Source of the DNA: JAXDBM01 sp963709485
GTDB taxonomy: Bacteria; Desulfobacterota; Syntrophia; Syntrophales; Fen-1087
Length of the DNA: 64,000 nt
Reading direction: 5' to 3'
NCBI GenBank assembly: GCA_963709485.1
Contig: CAVPWE010000003.1
Coordinates: 248,001-312,000, forward strand
Made by a program: the position numbers and the translations under genes
Part shown: piece after piece, positions 51,496 to 59,276 of the stretch
Layout of the letters: each line of letters starts with the position of its first letter
Numbering within the stretch: position 1 is the stretch's first letter
The notes under the pieces: model-generated
The model's database searches: none
Seen by the model: only the letters and a program-made list of their open reading frames with translations
Told to the model about the DNA's origin: nothing

Positions 51496-54400
51496 CTAAA
51501 TTTCCGCGTCGCAGCGCAGGCAGCGGATGGCCTCCTGAACCGCATCTTCCCGGGTGAAGCCCAGTTCCACTTCCACGAAGCTCAGCTTCCTTGCCCGGGC
51601 GTCCAGTTCCGGCATTTTCATTTGCGGGGCTTCCGCGGATTCCTCGTCGATGGTGAGGGGAATGTCGATTTTTTCCTCAGCGGGCGCCGTGTAGGCCGGT
51701 TCTCCCTTTTTCTGCCGGATCTCCGCATCGATGTCCGCGGCGGCCTGATGACCGGCCGCGATGGCGCCGATGACCGTGTCCGGTCCGGTCACGGCATCGC
51801 CGCCGGCGTAGAACCTGGCATCCGTTGTCCGGGACCGGCTGTCTGCCGCCAGGTCGAAACAATCCCATTTGTTGACCCGGACACCGCTGTCCTTTGGGAC
51901 AAAGGAGAGGTCGGGGACCTGTCCGATGGCGGCGATGACGGCATCGACGGACAGGGTGAATTCGGACCCCTTCACGGGAACCGGCCGCTTTCGACCGCTC
52001 TTGTCGAAGTCGCCCAGTTTCATGCGTTCGCAGCTGATCCCGTTTACCTTCCCGTTGGCGGAGACGATCCTTGTCGGCGCCACAAGATACTCGATCTTGA
52101 TGCCTTCGTGTTCCGCCGCTTCAATTTCCTCGATGGCCGCCGGCATGTCCTGGCGGAGACGGCGGTAAAGGATCGTGACTTCCGCGCCGAGGCGGACCGC
52201 GCATCGCGCGGCATCAATGGCGGAGTTCCCCCCGCCGATGACGGCGACCCTGTCGCCCAGCTTCTTTTCGCCCTTCATCCAGGCCGCTTCGTTGGCATTG
52301 AAATCCCGCAGGAACTCCACACCGCCGTAAACGCCGGCCTTGTCTTCTCCCTCCACGCCCATCTTCTGGCTTCTGTGGGCGCCGGGGGCCAGGTAGACGA
52401 TGTCGAAATCCTTGCCGATCTTGTCGAAGGAAATGGTCTTGCCCACACGGGTGTTGCACCTGATTTCGACACCCAGACTGCGGATGTCGTCGATTTCCCG
52501 GTCCAGGATGTCCCTGGGGAGCCGGTAGGCGGGAATCGCCCAGCGCAGCATTCCGCCCGGCGTGGGCAGCTCCTCGAAGATCGTCACCCCGTAACCCCGC
52601 AGCGCCAGATCGCGCGCGGCGGTAAGTCCCGCCGGGCCGGCGCCGACGACGGCGATTTTTTCTTTCCGGGTAACCGGCACAGCCTCGATTTTCGGCCGTG
52701 GTGCGTTGTCTGTGATGAACCGCTTCAGGAACTTGATGGCAATCGGCTCATCCATCTTTCCGCGGCGACACTTGGACTGGCACTTGTGATCGCAGACCCG
52801 TCCACAGACCGAGGGGAAGGGGTTGGTCCGGAGCATCACTTTGTAGGCGTCCTCCAGCCGCTCTGCCCGGATCAGGGCAATATAAGCGGGGATATCCATG
52901 CCGATCGGGCAGGTGTTCTGGCAGGGTGACTTGAACAGCGCCGAGCAGACGGCCGCGCGGCAGTATTTCTGGTGGATGTGTTCCTCATATTCATGACGGA
53001 AATAGCGGAGCGTGCTGAGCACCGGATTCGGCGCCGTCTGGCCGAGGCCGCAGAGCGAAGCATCCTTGATGATGGGGGCCATCTGTTCGAGGAGCTCGAT
53101 GTCTCCCTCCTTGCCCTTGCCCTGGGTGATGTTGGTCAGGATCTCGAGCATCCGCTTGGTGCCCTCGCGGCAGGGAGTGCACTTGCCGCAGGATTCATCC
53201 TGGCAGAAATCCATGAAAAAGCGCGCCATGTCGACGGCGCAGTTGTCCTCGTTCATGACGATCAGACCGCCCGAACCCATGATGGCGCCCAGTTCGGCGA
53301 CCTTTTCGTAGTCAACGGGCGCATTGAGGTGCTGGATCGGAATGCAGCCGCCGGAGGGGCCGCCCAGCTGGGCCGCCTTGAATTTCTTGCCCTTGGGGAT
53401 CCCGCCGCCGATATCATAAACGATGGTTCCCAGCGTCGTTCCCATCGGGACCTCGACCAGACCGACATTGTTGACGTCGCCGGTCAGGGCGAAGACCTTT
53501 GTCCCCTTGCTCTTTTCCGTGCCGACACTGGCGTGCCAGGGAGATCCCTTGAGGATGATCTGGCCGATGTTGGCCAGGGTTTCGACATTGTTCAGGACAC
53601 TGGGCTTCTGCCAGAGGCCGGCGATGGCGGGGAAGGGCGGCCGGGGGCGGGGCATCCCCCGCTTGCCCTCGATGGATGTCATGAGCGCGGTTTCCTCGCC
53701 GCAGACGAAGGCGCCCGCGCCCTGGTAGATTTCCAGGTCGAAATCGAAGCCCGTTCCCAGGATGTCCTGTCCCAGCAGGCCCGCTTCCTTGGCCTGGGCG
53801 ATGGCGATGTTGAGGCGGTGGATGGCCAGGGGGTATTCGGCCCGGCAGTAGATGTACCCGTGATGGGAGCCGATGGCCTTGGCGGCGATCACCATGCCTT
53901 CCAGAACGGCATGAGGATCCGCTTCGAGAACGCTGCGGTCCATGAAAGCGCCCGGGTCGCCCTCGTCGGCGTTGCAGAGCACATATTTGATGTCACCGGG
54001 GGACTGGGCGGCAAATTTCCACTTCAAACCGGTCGGGAAGCCGGCGCCGCCGCGGCCCCGCAACCCGGAGTCCAGCAATTCCTTGACGATGTCTTCCGGA
54101 TTCATCTCGGTAAGGGCCTTGGCCATTCCGGCGTAGCCGTCCCGGGCGATGTACTCCTCGATTTTTTCGGGGTCGATCAGTCCCCGGTTCTTCAGTACCC
54201 GCAGTTCCTGAAGCGCAAAGAACGGGATGTCCTGCATGGTGGGAATCACTTCTTCCGTGGATGGTTCCCGGTACAGCAGCCGCTGCAGGACTCTGCCCTT
54301 GATCAGATGTTCTTCCACCAGTTCGGGGATGTCATCCTGCTTGATCTGCATGTAGATGACGCCCTCCGGATAGACCACCATGATGGGGCCCATCGCGCAG

Positions 54401-54552
54401 AAGCCGTTGCAGCCGGTTTCCACGATTTTTATTTCTTCGGCAAGTCCCCGCTTCAGAAGCTCCGTGACGATGGCTTTCTTGACGTTCAGGCTTCCTGACG
54501 CATGACAGCCGGTTCCGCCGCAGAGCAACAAGTGCGAACGAAATATTTTCAT
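51496..54552 (-). CDS. NuoF-type diaphorase fused to NfnB/GltD-like flavoprotein
   Basis: 1018 residues. Residues 1-95: thioredoxin-like 2Fe-2S domain (Cys11, 16, 48, 52). 125-440: NuoF NADH/FMN domain (RGRGGAGFPTGLKW, NADEGDPGAFMDR, GAGAFVCGEETAL) with SLBB. 450-505: 4Fe-4S (CGKCTPC plus Cys501). Where HydB-type subunits end in ferredoxin domains, this one continues into a Fer4_20 two-cluster region (Cys543-596) and an FAD/NAD(P) module (GAGPAGLTAA at 637; IGGGNSAIDAA at 772), as in NfnB and glutamate synthase small subunit. It ends with CLRC. It offers two pyridine-nucleotide sites in one chain, a layout suited to flavin-based bifurcation between formate, NAD(H) and NADP(H) or ferredoxin. 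Confidence 0.92.
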   Translation of the reverse strand: MKIFRSHLLLCGGTGCHASGSLNVKKAIVTELLKRGLAEEIKIVETGCNGFCAMGPIMVVYPEGVIYMQIKQDDIPELVEEHLIKGRVLQRLLYREPSTEEVIPTMQDIPFFALQELRVLKNRGLIDPEKIEEYIARDGYAGMAKALTEMNPEDIVKELLDSGLRGRGGAGFPTGLKWKFAAQSPGDIKYVLCNADEGDPGAFMDRSVLEADPHAVLEGMVIAAKAIGSHHGYIYCRAEYPLAIHRLNIAIAQAKEAGLLGQDILGTGFDFDLEIYQGAGAFVCGEETALMTSIEGKRGMPRPRPPFPAIAGLWQKPSVLNNVETLANIGQIILKGSPWHASVGTEKSKGTKVFALTGDVNNVGLVEVPMGTTLGTIVYDIGGGIPKGKKFKAAQLGGPSGGCIPIQHLNAPVDYEKVAELGAIMGSGGLIVMNEDNCAVDMARFFMDFCQDESCGKCTPCREGTKRMLEILTNITQGKGKEGDIELLEQMAPIIKDASLCGLGQTAPNPVLSTLRYFRHEYEEHIHQKYCRAAVCSALFKSPCQNTCPIGMDIPAYIALIRAERLEDAYKVMLRTNPFPSVCGRVCDHKCQSKCRRGKMDEPIAIKFLKRFITDNAPRPKIEAVPVTRKEKIAVVGAGPAGLTAARDLALRGYGVTIFEELPTPGGMLRWAIPAYRLPRDILDREIDDIRSLGVEIRCNTRVGKTISFDKIGKDFDIVYLAPGAHRSQKMGVEGEDKAGVYGGVEFLRDFNANEAAWMKGEKKLGDRVAVIGGGNSAIDAARCAVRLGAEVTILYRRLRQDMPAAIEEIEAAEHEGIKIEYLVAPTRIVSANGKVNGISCERMKLGDFDKSGRKRPVPVKGSEFTLSVDAVIAAIGQVPDLSFVPKDSGVRVNKWDCFDLAADSRSRTTDARFYAGGDAVTGPDTVIGAIAAGHQAAADIDAEIRQKKGEPAYTAPAEEKIDIPLTIDEESAEAPQMKMPELDARARKLSFVEVELGFTREDAVQEAIRCLRCDAEI

Positions 54553-54622
54553 TTGGTTTAAATCCTCCTTAGCCTGTATTGTCCGCCGCCTGAACCCTGA
54601 CCGCGGCGCATTTCCTCAGACG

Positions 54623-55006
54623 CTATTTTGTCTTCTCGGCGCCCCGCGCCAGTACAAAGGGGGTCTGGATTTCTCCCTCGAGCACATGCCTTTTGAAGAC
54701 CTGCCTCATTTTATTGGCATCCATGTATTCGTACTTGATCGGCTCTTGGCCGACGATTTCGACGGTGACCAGCGGTTCGCGACTGCAGAGGCCCATGCAG
54801 CCCGACGTGGTCACGGCCACGTCCGTGACGCTCACTTCCTCGATGGCCCGCATCAGGGCATCCATGACCTCTCTCGCGCCCGATGCGATCCCGCAGGTTC
54901 CCATATGAACGGTGATTTTCGCCCGGCGGTCGCCTTCGCGAAGGGCCGTTTCCGCATGGACCTTTTCCTTGATTTTCTTCAAATCTTCTATTTTCAGTTT
55001 CGCCAT
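54623..55006 (-). CDS. 2Fe-2S thioredoxin-like ferredoxin subunit
   Basis: 127 residues. A helical start (KIEDLKKIKEKVHAE) and a 2Fe-2S thioredoxin-fold domain with HMGTCGIASGAREVM and TTSGCMGLCSREPLV. The cluster would be held by Cys38 plus the CMGLC pair; only three Cys are plain, so one ligand may be missing or supplied otherwise. Equivalent small subunits (HydD-like or free NuoF N-domains) accompany bifurcating hydrogenases and formate dehydrogenases. Gaps of 70 and 20 bases to its neighbours place it in the operon. Confidence 0.85.
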   Translation of the reverse strand: MAKLKIEDLKKIKEKVHAETALREGDRRAKITVHMGTCGIASGAREVMDALMRAIEEVSVTDVAVTTSGCMGLCSREPLVTVEIVGQEPIKYEYMDANKMRQVFKRHVLEGEIQTPFVLARGAEKTK

Positions 55007-55026
55007 GATTTCTCCCTCGCTGATCG

Positions 55027-55521
55027 TTAATTGTACTGGCTGAGAATTTCCCGGACTTTGCCCGGTTTGACACGACCGTGAACGTCTTCATCAATGACGA
55101 CGACCGGTCCCAGTCCGCAGGCCCCCAGACACCGGACGGTCTCGTAGGTGAACATCCGGTCGGGCGTGGTTTCACCTTCCTTGACGCCGAATTCCCTTTC
55201 CAGTTTTTCCGCAAGGGCTTTTCCGCCTCTGACGTAGCATGCCGTTCCAAGGCAGACGCGGACGGTGTGCTTTCCCCGGGGGGTCATGGTGAAAAACGAA
55301 TAGAAGGTTACCACCCCGTAAACCCGGCTCAACGGCAGATTCAGACCTTTGGCAATCCTTTTCTGGACACCGATGGGCAGATATTCGAGCGACACCTGGG
55401 CCTCCTCGAGAACGGGAATCAGGCCCCCCGGTTTTCCCTTATATTTTTGAATGAGCCCGTCGAGTTTTGCGATTTGATCCGGGGTAAATTCTTTCAAAAG
55501 GTCACCATCTTCCAATTTCAT
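55027..55521 (-). CDS. NuoE-like 2Fe-2S subunit
   Basis: 164 residues from ATG 55521 (GGAGG 5 bases upstream; the frame to 55536 adds five doubtful residues). NuoE fold: LIPVLEEAQVSLEYLP, VYGVVTFYSFF, and the four cluster cysteines in VCLGTACYVRGG and VRCLGACGLGPVV. It carries electrons between the NuoF-like FMN and FdhA. First structural gene after the signalling genes. Confidence 0.95.
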   Translation of the reverse strand: MKLEDGDLLKEFTPDQIAKLDGLIQKYKGKPGGLIPVLEEAQVSLEYLPIGVQKRIAKGLNLPLSRVYGVVTFYSFFTMTPRGKHTVRVCLGTACYVRGGKALAEKLEREFGVKEGETTPDRMFTYETVRCLGACGLGPVVVIDEDVHGRVKPGKVREILSQYN

Positions 55522-55551
55522 TGACGCCTCCTTCATCCAATATTTCCTGGT

Positions 55552-56100
55552 TCACGCCTCCGCGTTGATTTCCATCAGACCGTCCTCGACATCATGACGG
55601 ATGAATTTTAAAACCTCGATGTGGTTGATCGGGACATCTTCAATTTCCTCCTTGATTTCATCCGTGTCCAGCGTGTAGGCCCGACCGTCGCGATGATGAC
55701 GGTAGACAAAATGAATGTCAGGGTTTCCTGTGATCAGCGCCACGATCGTTCCCGGAAGGTCCCCCAGGGGCTGCCGGTCAATGTGACGGAGCCCGAAGAC
55801 AACCTTCACCGTGGTGCCCGCTTCAGGACTTGATTCAATTTCCAGGCCTCCCCCCGTGTTTGCGGCGGCCTGTGCCAGCATGGGAAGCCCGAGTCCGACA
55901 CGGCGGACTTTTTTTGTTGTGTAAAAGGGGTCCAGTGCCCGTTTCCGCGCCTCCTCGGTCATCCCTGTTCCGTCATCCCGGATTTCCAGTGTCAGCCGGT
56001 CCGCCTCCCGGTCTTCCGTCATCTCGATCGTTACCTGACTTGCCCCGGCGCGTACGCTGTTTTCCGCGATGTCCAGGATATGGAGGGACAGCTCGAGCAT
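55552..56100 (-). CDS. stand-alone HATPase_c protein
   Basis: 182 residues. A histidine-kinase-type ATP-binding domain (1-110): N box ILDIAENSVRAGAS, G1 DDGTGM, F-like FYTTK, G2 VGLGLPML. There is no phospho-acceptor His domain and no sensor, then an 80-residue C-terminal region (LRHIDRQPLGDLPGTI, IKEEIEDVPINHIEVLKFIR). Such orphan ATPases act in partner-switch fashion. Genes of this type travel with electron-bifurcating [FeFe]-hydrogenase operons, where their role is unknown. It is 4 bases downstream of the PHP gene. Confidence 0.85.
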   Translation of the reverse strand: MLELSLHILDIAENSVRAGASQVTIEMTEDREADRLTLEIRDDGTGMTEEARKRALDPFYTTKKVRRVGLGLPMLAQAAANTGGGLEIESSPEAGTTVKVVFGLRHIDRQPLGDLPGTIVALITGNPDIHFVYRHHRDGRAYTLDTDEIKEEIEDVPINHIEVLKFIRHDVEDGLMEINAEA

Positions 56101-56103
56101 GCC

Positions 56104-56844
56104 TCACGGCGCCTCGACATGGCGCCCGTCCCGGTTTTCGAAGGCAAGCTTCAGCTCGCGGATATTTGCCTCCTCGAGGATCATCGTCGTGAACGCGCTG
56201 CCGATATCGCGGATAAAATGGGCGTCCGATGATTCGATGAAGGCAAAGGATGAGAGCCCGGGGTACTGCTGCCGAGCACTTCTGATTCCGGTTGCCGGGG
56301 TAATCTCCAGGGCGTCGAAGGGCATGGACGGATCGATGAATCCCAGCTGGCTGATGACACTGTAGCTGGGGCGATCGATGTGGGAAGCCACGGCGAGGCC
56401 GCCCAAGGCGTGTATCAGATCGATGATTTCCTGGAGCGGCAGCTCCGTGGCGCCGATGAGCAACCGCTCGTTCATGCCCTCCACTTCATCCCGGTCGTTG
56501 ACAATGACCTGGCATCCGAAAACATCTTCCTGATTTTTGCCGGGCAGATGCTCGTAGACGATCCCCTGAAGCTTCAAAAGATCACGCAGGTCGTCAAAAA
56601 TGGCCAGCAGATGCACTTCCTCCACGCTGGAAATTTCCATTCCCGGCAGAACGGTCAGCGGTTTTCCCCTGGCCAGGCTCAGGACATAGGGTACGTTTTC
56701 CGAAGCGTTGTGGTCGCAGATGGCGATCAGATCCAGCTTTTCACTTATGCATTTGTCAATGAGTGCTTTCGGATACATATCGAACTCCGCACAGGGCGAA
56801 AGGCAGGTGTGCATGTGAAGATCGCAGCGAAACGCCCTGAGCAT
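56104..56844 (-). CDS. PHP-domain phosphoesterase
   Basis: 246 residues. Metal-binding motifs of the PHP superfamily: DLHMHTCLSPC (8-18), ICDHN (about 42-46), PGMEIS with a downstream Glu, ASHIDRPSYS (about 153-162) and SSDAH (about 208-212). It could act as phosphoesterase on a nucleotide or phosphoprotein; family members include trpH-type exonucleases and histidinol phosphatase. Here it belongs to the signalling module ahead of the formate dehydrogenase subunits. Confidence 0.88.
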   Translation of the reverse strand: MLRAFRCDLHMHTCLSPCAEFDMYPKALIDKCISEKLDLIAICDHNASENVPYVLSLARGKPLTVLPGMEISSVEEVHLLAIFDDLRDLLKLQGIVYEHLPGKNQEDVFGCQVIVNDRDEVEGMNERLLIGATELPLQEIIDLIHALGGLAVASHIDRPSYSVISQLGFIDPSMPFDALEITPATGIRSARQQYPGLSSFAFIESSDAHFIRDIGSAFTTMILEEANIRELKLAFENRDGRHVEAP

Positions 56845-56893
56845 GATGCGTATCCTGAAAAAATGTCAAAAATAAGACCATGAGCCGCATGGC

Positions 56894-57256
56894 CTAATGC
56901 CCCGCGACTGCGGTGTTTTTCTCTGCGGCGATCAGGGCGTATATCTGCCCCACGACATCGAAACCGGACTGCTCGGAAACCATCAGCGGGATGTTTTCCC
57001 GAGTGGCTTTCTCCAGGGTGTCTTTTGCCGGCTCGGCCCCGTGGACAAGGATGATTCCGGCATGCTCTTTCAGGCTGGCCACGGCGACAATATTCTGATG
57101 GACCTGTCGGGTGACCCAGACGTCCCCCTCTTTGCTGTTTCCCATGACGTCACTCAGCAGATCACCGGTGTATCCCCCGCGCACGGGCCGGTTAAGCTGG
57201 TCCATGCCCGAACAAACCTTCAGATTCAATATTTTTACGATTGATGCGAGGTCCAC
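56894..57256 (-). CDS. DRTGG-domain protein 1
   Basis: 120 residues, GTG start with AAGGA upstream. A single DRTGG domain (VRGGYTGDLLSDVMGNSKEGDVWVTRQVHQNIVAVA in the core), the small fold found before phosphotransacetylase and CBS domains, with an unknown ligand, perhaps a nucleotide. It is a paralogue of the protein at 57713-58087. It lies in the operon between the RsbW-like ATPase and the PHP protein. Confidence 0.85.
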   Translation of the reverse strand: MDLASIVKILNLKVCSGMDQLNRPVRGGYTGDLLSDVMGNSKEGDVWVTRQVHQNIVAVASLKEHAGIILVHGAEPAKDTLEKATRENIPLMVSEQSGFDVVGQIYALIAAEKNTAVAGH

Positions 57257-57276
57257 CGGATATCCTTATTCCCTGT

Positions 57277-57738
57277 TTATGGAGCGTTATTGACGATATT
57301 GATGATCATCTTCAGGTGGGTTCCCTTGCCGATTTCCGACGTGATCTGAAACAGGTCGGAAAATTTCTTGATATTGCACAAACCCATGCCCGCGCCGAAG
57401 CCCATTTCCCTGATCTTTGAGGTCGCGGTGGAATAGCCCTCCTGCATGGCCAGATCGATGTCCGGGATCCCCTGGCCTTCGTCGATGGTTTCGATTTTGA
57501 CCTTCTGGGGCGTTACGGACAGCTGAATCATCCCTTTTTTTGCGTAGGAGACGATGTTGATTTCCGATTCGTAGGCGACCAGAGAAGCCTTCATGACGAC
57601 GTCCTTGCTCAGATGCAGCTTTTTCAGGTTCGCCTTGATCTGACTGGAGACTTTCCCCGCCTCGTCAAAATTTCCGCCTTCTACGGTGTAACTGCTTTCA
57701 TGGATGGGCTTTTCAGGAGCGTTCAATGTTGCTATCAA
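57277..57738 (-). CDS. RsbW/SpoIIAB-like anti-sigma-type ATPase
   Basis: Up to 153 residues. HATPase domain of the serine-kinase anti-sigma type: N box VVMKASLVAYESEINIV, G1 DEGQGIPD, G2 region GFGAGMGLCNIKKF, ending GTHLKMII. It would phosphorylate or hold a partner protein; no anti-sigma antagonist (STAS) is adjacent. No ATG exists at the start; TTG 57738 is given, TTG 57726 is equally possible, and the gene overlaps the preceding DRTGG gene by up to 26 bases, so translation is coupled. Confidence 0.85.
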   Translation of the reverse strand: MIATLNAPEKPIHESSYTVEGGNFDEAGKVSSQIKANLKKLHLSKDVVMKASLVAYESEINIVSYAKKGMIQLSVTPQKVKIETIDEGQGIPDIDLAMQEGYSTATSKIREMGFGAGMGLCNIKKFSDLFQITSEIGKGTHLKMIINIVNNAP

Positions 57739-58087
57739 CCCTTTCTACGCAACCTTTTATGCCTTTTTCATATAAGCGGCCGGCTGTTTCAAAGAGAATG
57801 TATTTTGTCGAAAGAACAGGAATTTTAAGTTCTTCCGCCAGCCTAATGGTTTCCGGAACCGGTTTTTTTCCCCGGACCATCACAATGGCGGCAATGTCGA
57901 GAATATCGGATGTTCGAATGACTTGGGGATTCGTCAATCCGGTGAGCAGAAGGCTGCCTGATTTGGCGAATGCAAGCACGTCGCTCATCAGGTCAGCGCC
58001 AAAGGCGGTCTTTACTTCCATGTCCATCTGATCCTGTCCGACCAGGACATCGGCATTCAGTATCTCTTTTACATCATTGAGGGTCAC
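57713..58087 (-). CDS. DRTGG-domain protein 2
   Basis: 124 residues, GTG start with AAGGAGGT. DRTGG domain (VKTAFGADLMSDVLAF, DILDIAAIVMVRGKKP) plus a C-terminal helix ending ERVDSNIERS. First gene of the leftward formate dehydrogenase cluster. It shares its layout with DRTGG protein 1, so the pair may form a heterodimer that senses a metabolite and acts on the two ATPases. Confidence 0.85.
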   Translation of the reverse strand: MTLNDVKEILNADVLVGQDQMDMEVKTAFGADLMSDVLAFAKSGSLLLTGLTNPQVIRTSDILDIAAIVMVRGKKPVPETIRLAEELKIPVLSTKYILFETAGRLYEKGIKGCVERVDSNIERS

Positions 58088-58224
58088 GATGACCTCCTTT
58101 GCGAAAATCGCCTTTTGACAGCCGTACTCAAAGCCGTCATCTGACCTGACTGCCCCCGGGACGTTTGCTTGGGATGTTATGAAATAAAAAAGCTTGTAAC
58201 TTGGGCGCGTTTGACGCCCGTCCG

Positions 58225-58251
58225 ATTATCATAACCCCGGGTTCATGTCAA
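58225..58251 (-). promoter_or_regulatory. candidate sigma-70 promoter of the formate dehydrogenase cluster
   Basis: On the minus strand TTGACA (58251-58246), 15 bases, GATAAT (58230-58225). Spacing is short; TAATCG at 17 bases is the alternative. A GGGCG-N7-CGCCC inverted repeat (about 58203-58219) lies just downstream in the leader and could be an operator. No sigma-54 site was found here. Confidence 0.35.
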
Positions 58252-58311
58252 TAAATTTATCTTTTTGAAAAAAGCTTTGCTTCCCTGCCTCATTTGCGTT
58301 AAAAATACCAC

Positions 58312-59199
58312 ATGCACGAGTTTCTGGACCAGTATTTGAACTGCCTTTTCGTAGAAAAAGGATGCTCGCGAAACACCCTTGACGCCTATGGCCGTGACTT
58401 GAACGGCTACCTCGCTTTTGCCCGAAAAAGTGGTTGTGCGGTTCTCCGGGAAATCTCCCCCGATGTCGTCATGGCCTATCTCGCCGAACGGAAAAAAGCA
58501 GGGCTTTCCGCAAGTTCGGTGAACCGGGCTTTGGCGGCTGTCCGGGGATTTCATCATTATCTGCTGCGGGAAGGGATCGTGGAGCGGAATCCCCTGGTCC
58601 ACATTGAGCGGGCAAAGGTCTGGATGCGCCTGCCAGGAACGCTGAACCGGGAGGAAATGAACAATCTGCTGGCGCAGCCCGTTCTGGACAGCGATGCCGG
58701 GATGAGAGACAGGGCGATGCTCGAGTTGATGTACGCGACGGGACTCCGCGCCTCCGAGTTGATCAACCTCAAGATGAACGATATCAGCTGGCAGGTGGGA
58801 TTTCTCTCGACCATGGGAAAGGGCGGGAAGGGACGGATCGTTCCGATCGGCCAATGCGCCTGCGACTGCCTGCGTCGATATGTGGAAAAATCGAGGCCCG
58901 GGCTGATCAGGGGACGGCAGAGCGACCTGCTGTTTCTGAACCGGTCCGGACAGAGGCTCACGCGCCAGGGATTCTGGAAAATCGTAAAGAAGTACGCCCT
59001 CAAGGCCGGGTTGGGTAAAAAGGTGCATCCGCACACGTTCAGGCACTCTTTTGCAACCCACCTGCTGGAAGGGGGCGCCGATCTCAGGTCCGTGCAGATG
59101 ATGCTGGGTCATGCCGACATCTCGACGACACAGATCTACACCCATATCACACGGGAGCGGCTGAAGGATGTTCACAGGAAGTACCATCCGCGGAGCTGA
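58312..59199 (+). CDS. xerD: site-specific tyrosine recombinase XerD
   Basis: 295 residues, exact XerC/D length. N-terminal SAM-like DNA-binding domain (1-85) and catalytic domain with Arg in ATGLRASEL (about 143-151), Lys in GKGGKGR, HTFRHSFATHLL (HxxR), GHADISTTQIYTHI (His and the Tyr nucleophile). It resolves chromosome dimers at dif. The XerD rather than XerC label rests on overall similarity. Not part of a mobile element: no att repeats or cargo next to it. Confidence 0.93.
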   Translation: MHEFLDQYLNCLFVEKGCSRNTLDAYGRDLNGYLAFARKSGCAVLREISPDVVMAYLAERKKAGLSASSVNRALAAVRGFHHYLLREGIVERNPLVHIERAKVWMRLPGTLNREEMNNLLAQPVLDSDAGMRDRAMLELMYATGLRASELINLKMNDISWQVGFLSTMGKGGKGRIVPIGQCACDCLRRYVEKSRPGLIRGRQSDLLFLNRSGQRLTRQGFWKIVKKYALKAGLGKKVHPHTFRHSFATHLLEGGADLRSVQMMLGHADISTTQIYTHITRERLKDVHRKYHPRS

Positions 59200-59276
59200 C
59201 GGGCCCGGTGGTTTCCTGATTTGAAGAACGGAAAATTTTTAACGTATCTGAAGGCAGAAATGCCGGGGTTTAAAGC

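Noticed and set aside
52972..54498. 508-residue rightward ORF across the NuoF fusion gene
   Set aside because: Antisense shadow of a gene with all catalytic motifs intact.
58312..59199. Tyrosine recombinase as integrase of a mobile element
   Set aside because: Exact XerD length and motifs, no att repeats, no adjacent tRNA and only housekeeping genes around it.
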